Assembly: GCA_023388015.1 (NCBI GenBank)
Contig: JAEWHB010000072.1
Span: forward strand, 1 to 7,451
DNA: 7,451 nt
Reading direction: 5' to 3'
Origin: Bacteroidota bacterium
Lineage (GTDB): Bacteria > Bacteroidota > Bacteroidia > Flavobacteriales > Weeksellaceae
This document shows positions 5,691-7,451 of the stretch, piece after piece. Position numbers and translations under genes: made by a program. The first letter of the stretch is position 1, and each line of letters opens with the position of its first letter. The notes under the pieces are model-generated. The model had not been told where the DNA came from, made no database searches, and worked only from the letters and a program-made list of their open reading frames with translations.

Positions 5691-6203
5691 TTACCGTTCT
5701 ACATTTTCAAAAACTTTTGTAAAGGAAAGCATCACCACATCATCGGTTGAAAGAATCAGTTTTAATCCGTCATCCATCACAGCATAACGATTAACTGAAC
5801 CCAAAGTATTGACAAAAGCAGCCTCGTCAACGCCTTCGCAGAACATACGTGTGGAAGCAAATTTATCGGTCTTGAAATTGATTTTCCGTTCGTCAAATTC
5901 ATATTCCCCGGCGATATTGTTACATCCGTTATTCCCGGCCACTTTATGGTCGTCCACAATGGTCAGATAAGGTTTTTGAATTTTATAATGGCTGATATCC
6001 CTTCCGCTTGTCGGAGAAAGATAATCGAGTTGCCATTTTCCAAGCAAAGGATCTTTGGGTTGCACCAGCGAAGCGCCGGCATTTTCTGAATTTTCCATAA
6101 CAGGGGTTGTTTCTTCTGTGTTCTGAGTGGTTTCCACAGTGGTTTTCTGGGTATTACAACTCATAAAAATCAGTGCGATTGATAAAGTGATTATTTTTTT
6201 CAT
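5691..6203 (-). CDS. META/HslJ-domain lipoprotein
   Basis: A 170-residue predicted lipoprotein. The signal sequence MKKIITLSIALIFMSC ends in a relaxed lipobox with Cys16 as the lipidated residue. A Thr/Glu/Asn-rich tether (about 17-50) leads to a META domain (about 52-165). Family marks are LLGKWQLDYL (53-62), the GNNGCNNIAGEY core (90-101) and FASTRMFCEG (115-124), followed by EAAFVNTLG. Cys94 and Cys122 are placed so that they could form a disulfide in the periplasm. The domain is named after Leishmania META proteins and occurs in E. coli HslJ, an envelope protein linked to heat shock and novobiocin resistance; its biochemical role is unclear. No run of acidic residues follows Cys16, so the surface-export signal described for some Bacteroidota lipoproteins is not evident. 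Its ATG overlaps the TGA of the upstream gene (ATGA), implying one transcript and coupled translation. Confidence 0.88.
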   Translation of the reverse strand: MKKIITLSIALIFMSCNTQKTTVETTQNTEETTPVMENSENAGASLVQPKDPLLGKWQLDYLSPTSGRDISHYKIQKPYLTIVDDHKVAGNNGCNNIAGEYEFDERKINFKTDKFASTRMFCEGVDEAAFVNTLGSVNRYAVMDDGLKLILSTDDVVMLSFTKVFENVER

Positions 6204-6493
6204 TTCTTCGAAATTAAATTATTTAAGATTCCTTCAAAAATTCCGTCTATGGTTTGTCTGACAATTGAACCAGGAAAATTCAGGTGTTCATATCGCCGGC
6301 GTTTCTTTTGTTTCTCTTCCCAAGTTTCCTCGTCCCAGGATTTAATTCTTAAACCCAAATCAAATTTCTCGAAATCCTGATTTAGTTTTAAATCGAATTT
6401 AGGAATATAAACCGAATCATTTTCAAAACTTATTTCTTCCTGCGCAAAAGCAAAACTTGCTAAAAAAACCAAAGCGAATGAAAAATTCTTCAT
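6200..6493 (-). CDS. Small secreted protein of unknown function
   Basis: A 97-residue protein that I do not recognise. The first 17 residues are a clear Sec signal peptide: Lys2, a hydrophobic core, and an AFA|QEE site for signal peptidase I. The mature part of about 80 residues is acidic at first (EEISFENDSVYIPKFDLKL), then has a mixed-charge segment with a strongly basic KQKKRRR patch (about 61-67), and ends in an amphipathic stretch PGSIVRQTIDGIFEGILNNL. It has no Cys after the signal and no membrane helix, so it is probably periplasmic or loosely membrane-bound. It is the first gene of the pair with the META lipoprotein, overlapping it by four bases, so the two may act together in the envelope. 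The only Met is the start codon, and the signal peptide fixes that start even though the promoter lies almost on top of it. Confidence 0.8.
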   Translation of the reverse strand: MKNFSFALVFLASFAFAQEEISFENDSVYIPKFDLKLNQDFEKFDLGLRIKSWDEETWEEKQKKRRRYEHLNFPGSIVRQTIDGIFEGILNNLISKK

Positions 6494-6497
6494 TTAA

Positions 6498-6528
6498 CAA
6501 AAATAGCGATAGAAATGTTCATAACAAA
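6498..6528 (-). promoter_or_regulatory. Full-consensus Bacteroidota promoter of the secreted-protein operon
   Basis: On the minus strand TTTG (6528-6525), a 19-nt spacer and TATTTTTG (6505-6498) match the -33/-7 consensus at every defined position with an ideal spacer. Only four bases separate the -7 box from the ATG at 6493, so transcription would begin at or next to the start codon. Confidence 0.75.
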
Positions 6529-6540
6529 TTAACAAAATAC

Positions 6541-6570
6541 TTTCAATTCATCATAAAAGATTTATTTTTG
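6541..6570 (+). promoter_or_regulatory. Promoter of dnaN
   Basis: TTTC (6541-6544), an 18-nt spacer and TATTTTTG (6563-6570) match the Bacteroidota promoter with a single mismatch in the -33 box. The -7 box ends 31 bases before the dnaN ATG, giving a leader of about 25-27 nt. It is divergent from the promoter at 6498-6528; the two -33 elements lie 12 bases apart. Confidence 0.7.
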
Positions 6571-6601
6571 TCAATTAGTATTTTAGAAAAGTCAAAAACG
6601 T

Positions 6602-7451
6602 ATGAAATTCATCGTATCCAGCAGCAGTTTACTTAAAAATGTAAACCTCATAAGCGGGGTTATCAATTCCAGCAACACATTACCGATTTTAGATAATTTT
6701 TTGTTTGAACTGGAGGGCAATCAATTAAAAATAACAGGATCTGATTTGGAAACCACCATTACTACTACAGTTGAAGTAGAATCGGGGGATACAGCCAAAA
6801 TCGCGGTTCCTTCCAAAATTTTGTCCGACACTTTGAAAACTTTCCCGGATCAACCTTTGACATTTATCCAGAAAGAGGATAATCTGATGGAAATCGTGTC
6901 TGAACAAGGAAATTATCAGATCGCGTTGGAATCGGCCGATGAATATCCGCAAGCGCCTGAAGTTCAGGAAGCAGTTGCTTCTACTTTGCAAGCCGGAATT
7001 TTGTCGGAAGCCATTTCCAAAACGCTTTTTGCCACCGGAAATGACGAACTTCGTCCTGTGATGACCGGTGTTTTCTTCCAAGCAGGAAAAGACAATTTTA
7101 AATTCGTAGCAACGGACGCACACCGTTTGGTAAAGTACACGCGCAAAGATTTGCAATCTGCCGAAGCAACTGAATACATCATGCCGAAAAAACCGTTGAA
7201 TCTTTTGAGAAACATATTGGCAGGAAGCAATGAAGACGTAAATATTGAATACAACCAGACCAATACAAGATTTTCTTTTCAAAACATCGTTTTGACTTGT
7301 CGATTGATTGACGGAAAATATCCGAATTATGAAGCGGTAATTCCAAAAGAAAATCCAAACGTATTGACGATCAACCGAAATCTTTTCCTGACTTCACTGA
7401 AACGTGTGGCCATTTTCTCCAATAAAACCACCAATCAGGTTCGTCTGAAAC
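6602..7451 (+). CDS. dnaN: DNA polymerase III beta subunit (sliding clamp), 3'-truncated by window edge
   Basis: This is the ring-shaped clamp that tethers the replicative polymerase and many repair proteins to DNA. The frame is open from the ATG to the end of the window: 283 codons of a usual 370 or so. The N-terminus MKFIVSSSSLLKNVNLISGV is typical of the family. NTLPILDNFLFELEGNQLKITGSDLE lies in domain 1, FVATDAHRLVKYT (7107-7145) matches the VATDGHRL signature of domain 2, and DGKYPNYEAVIP (7311-7346) marks the link to domain 3, which is cut off. Domains 1 and 2 look complete, with no frameshift. No dnaA or recF is visible, so this is not shown to be an origin cluster. There is no Shine-Dalgarno sequence before the ATG. 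Confidence 0.95.
   Translation, partial: MKFIVSSSSLLKNVNLISGVINSSNTLPILDNFLFELEGNQLKITGSDLETTITTTVEVESGDTAKIAVPSKILSDTLKTFPDQPLTFIQKEDNLMEIVSEQGNYQIALESADEYPQAPEVQEAVASTLQAGILSEAISKTLFATGNDELRPVMTGVFFQAGKDNFKFVATDAHRLVKYTRKDLQSAEATEYIMPKKPLNLLRNILAGSNEDVNIEYNQTNTRFSFQNIVLTCRLIDGKYPNYEAVIPKENPNVLTINRNLFLTSLKRVAIFSNKTTNQVRLK

Noticed and set aside
6725..7282. A 185-codon minus-strand open frame opposite dnaN
   Set aside because: dnaN is certain on the plus strand through this whole stretch; the antisense product has no family features.
6494..7451. A replication origin next to dnaN
   Set aside because: No DnaA-box cluster or dnaA gene is visible, and the 108-nt gap is accounted for by two divergent promoters.

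Overview
The window looks like ordinary chromosome from a member of the Flavobacteriia (Bacteroidota). The evidence is that the LpdA, CBS-family and DnaN proteins read like flavobacterial ones, most starts lack a Shine-Dalgarno sequence, several upstream regions carry the Bacteroidota promoter form TTTG-N(17-23)-TAnnTTTG, and the intergenic DNA is AT-rich and holds palindromic repeats. The assignment is from pattern recognition; no database search was run.

Layout. (1) Positions 3-1196 are the 3' part of a dihydrolipoyl dehydrogenase gene (lpdA), cut by the window edge and followed by a four-unit heptamer repeat and a strong terminator. (2) Positions about 1287-1840 hold no gene. They contain a dense run of hairpins and inverted repeats, including a long nested palindrome at 1385-1520, and look like an interspersed-repeat island. 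(3) Positions 1868-3229 encode a cystathionine beta-synthase with a C-terminal CBS-domain pair, with its own -7 box and terminator. (4) Positions 3321-3502 form a short convergent spacer with repeat-like sequence and a second hairpin. (5) Four minus-strand genes follow, forming two overlapping pairs. A small secreted protein (6493-6200) overlaps a META/HslJ-domain lipoprotein (6203-5691) by ATGA. Then, after a 92-nt gap with a possible promoter, a NorB-like MFS drug exporter (5598-4144) overlaps a TIP30-like NAD(P)-binding protein (4144-3503) by TAATG. (6) From 6602 on the plus strand, running off the right edge, is dnaN (DNA polymerase III sliding clamp). Its start is divergent from the secreted-protein gene, with a promoter for each direction in the 108-nt gap.

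How they fit together. lpdA (2-oxoacid dehydrogenases), the CBS-family gene (transsulfuration) and dnaN (replication) are housekeeping genes with no functional link visible here. The two minus-strand pairs look like accessory envelope or stress functions: an exporter with a likely reductase, and two exported proteins of which one has the META domain known from HslJ. I found no phage, transposase, CRISPR, toxin-antitoxin or defence system. The most noteworthy items are the palindromic repeat island, the near-leaderless consensus promoter at 6498-6528, and the exporter/reductase pair.
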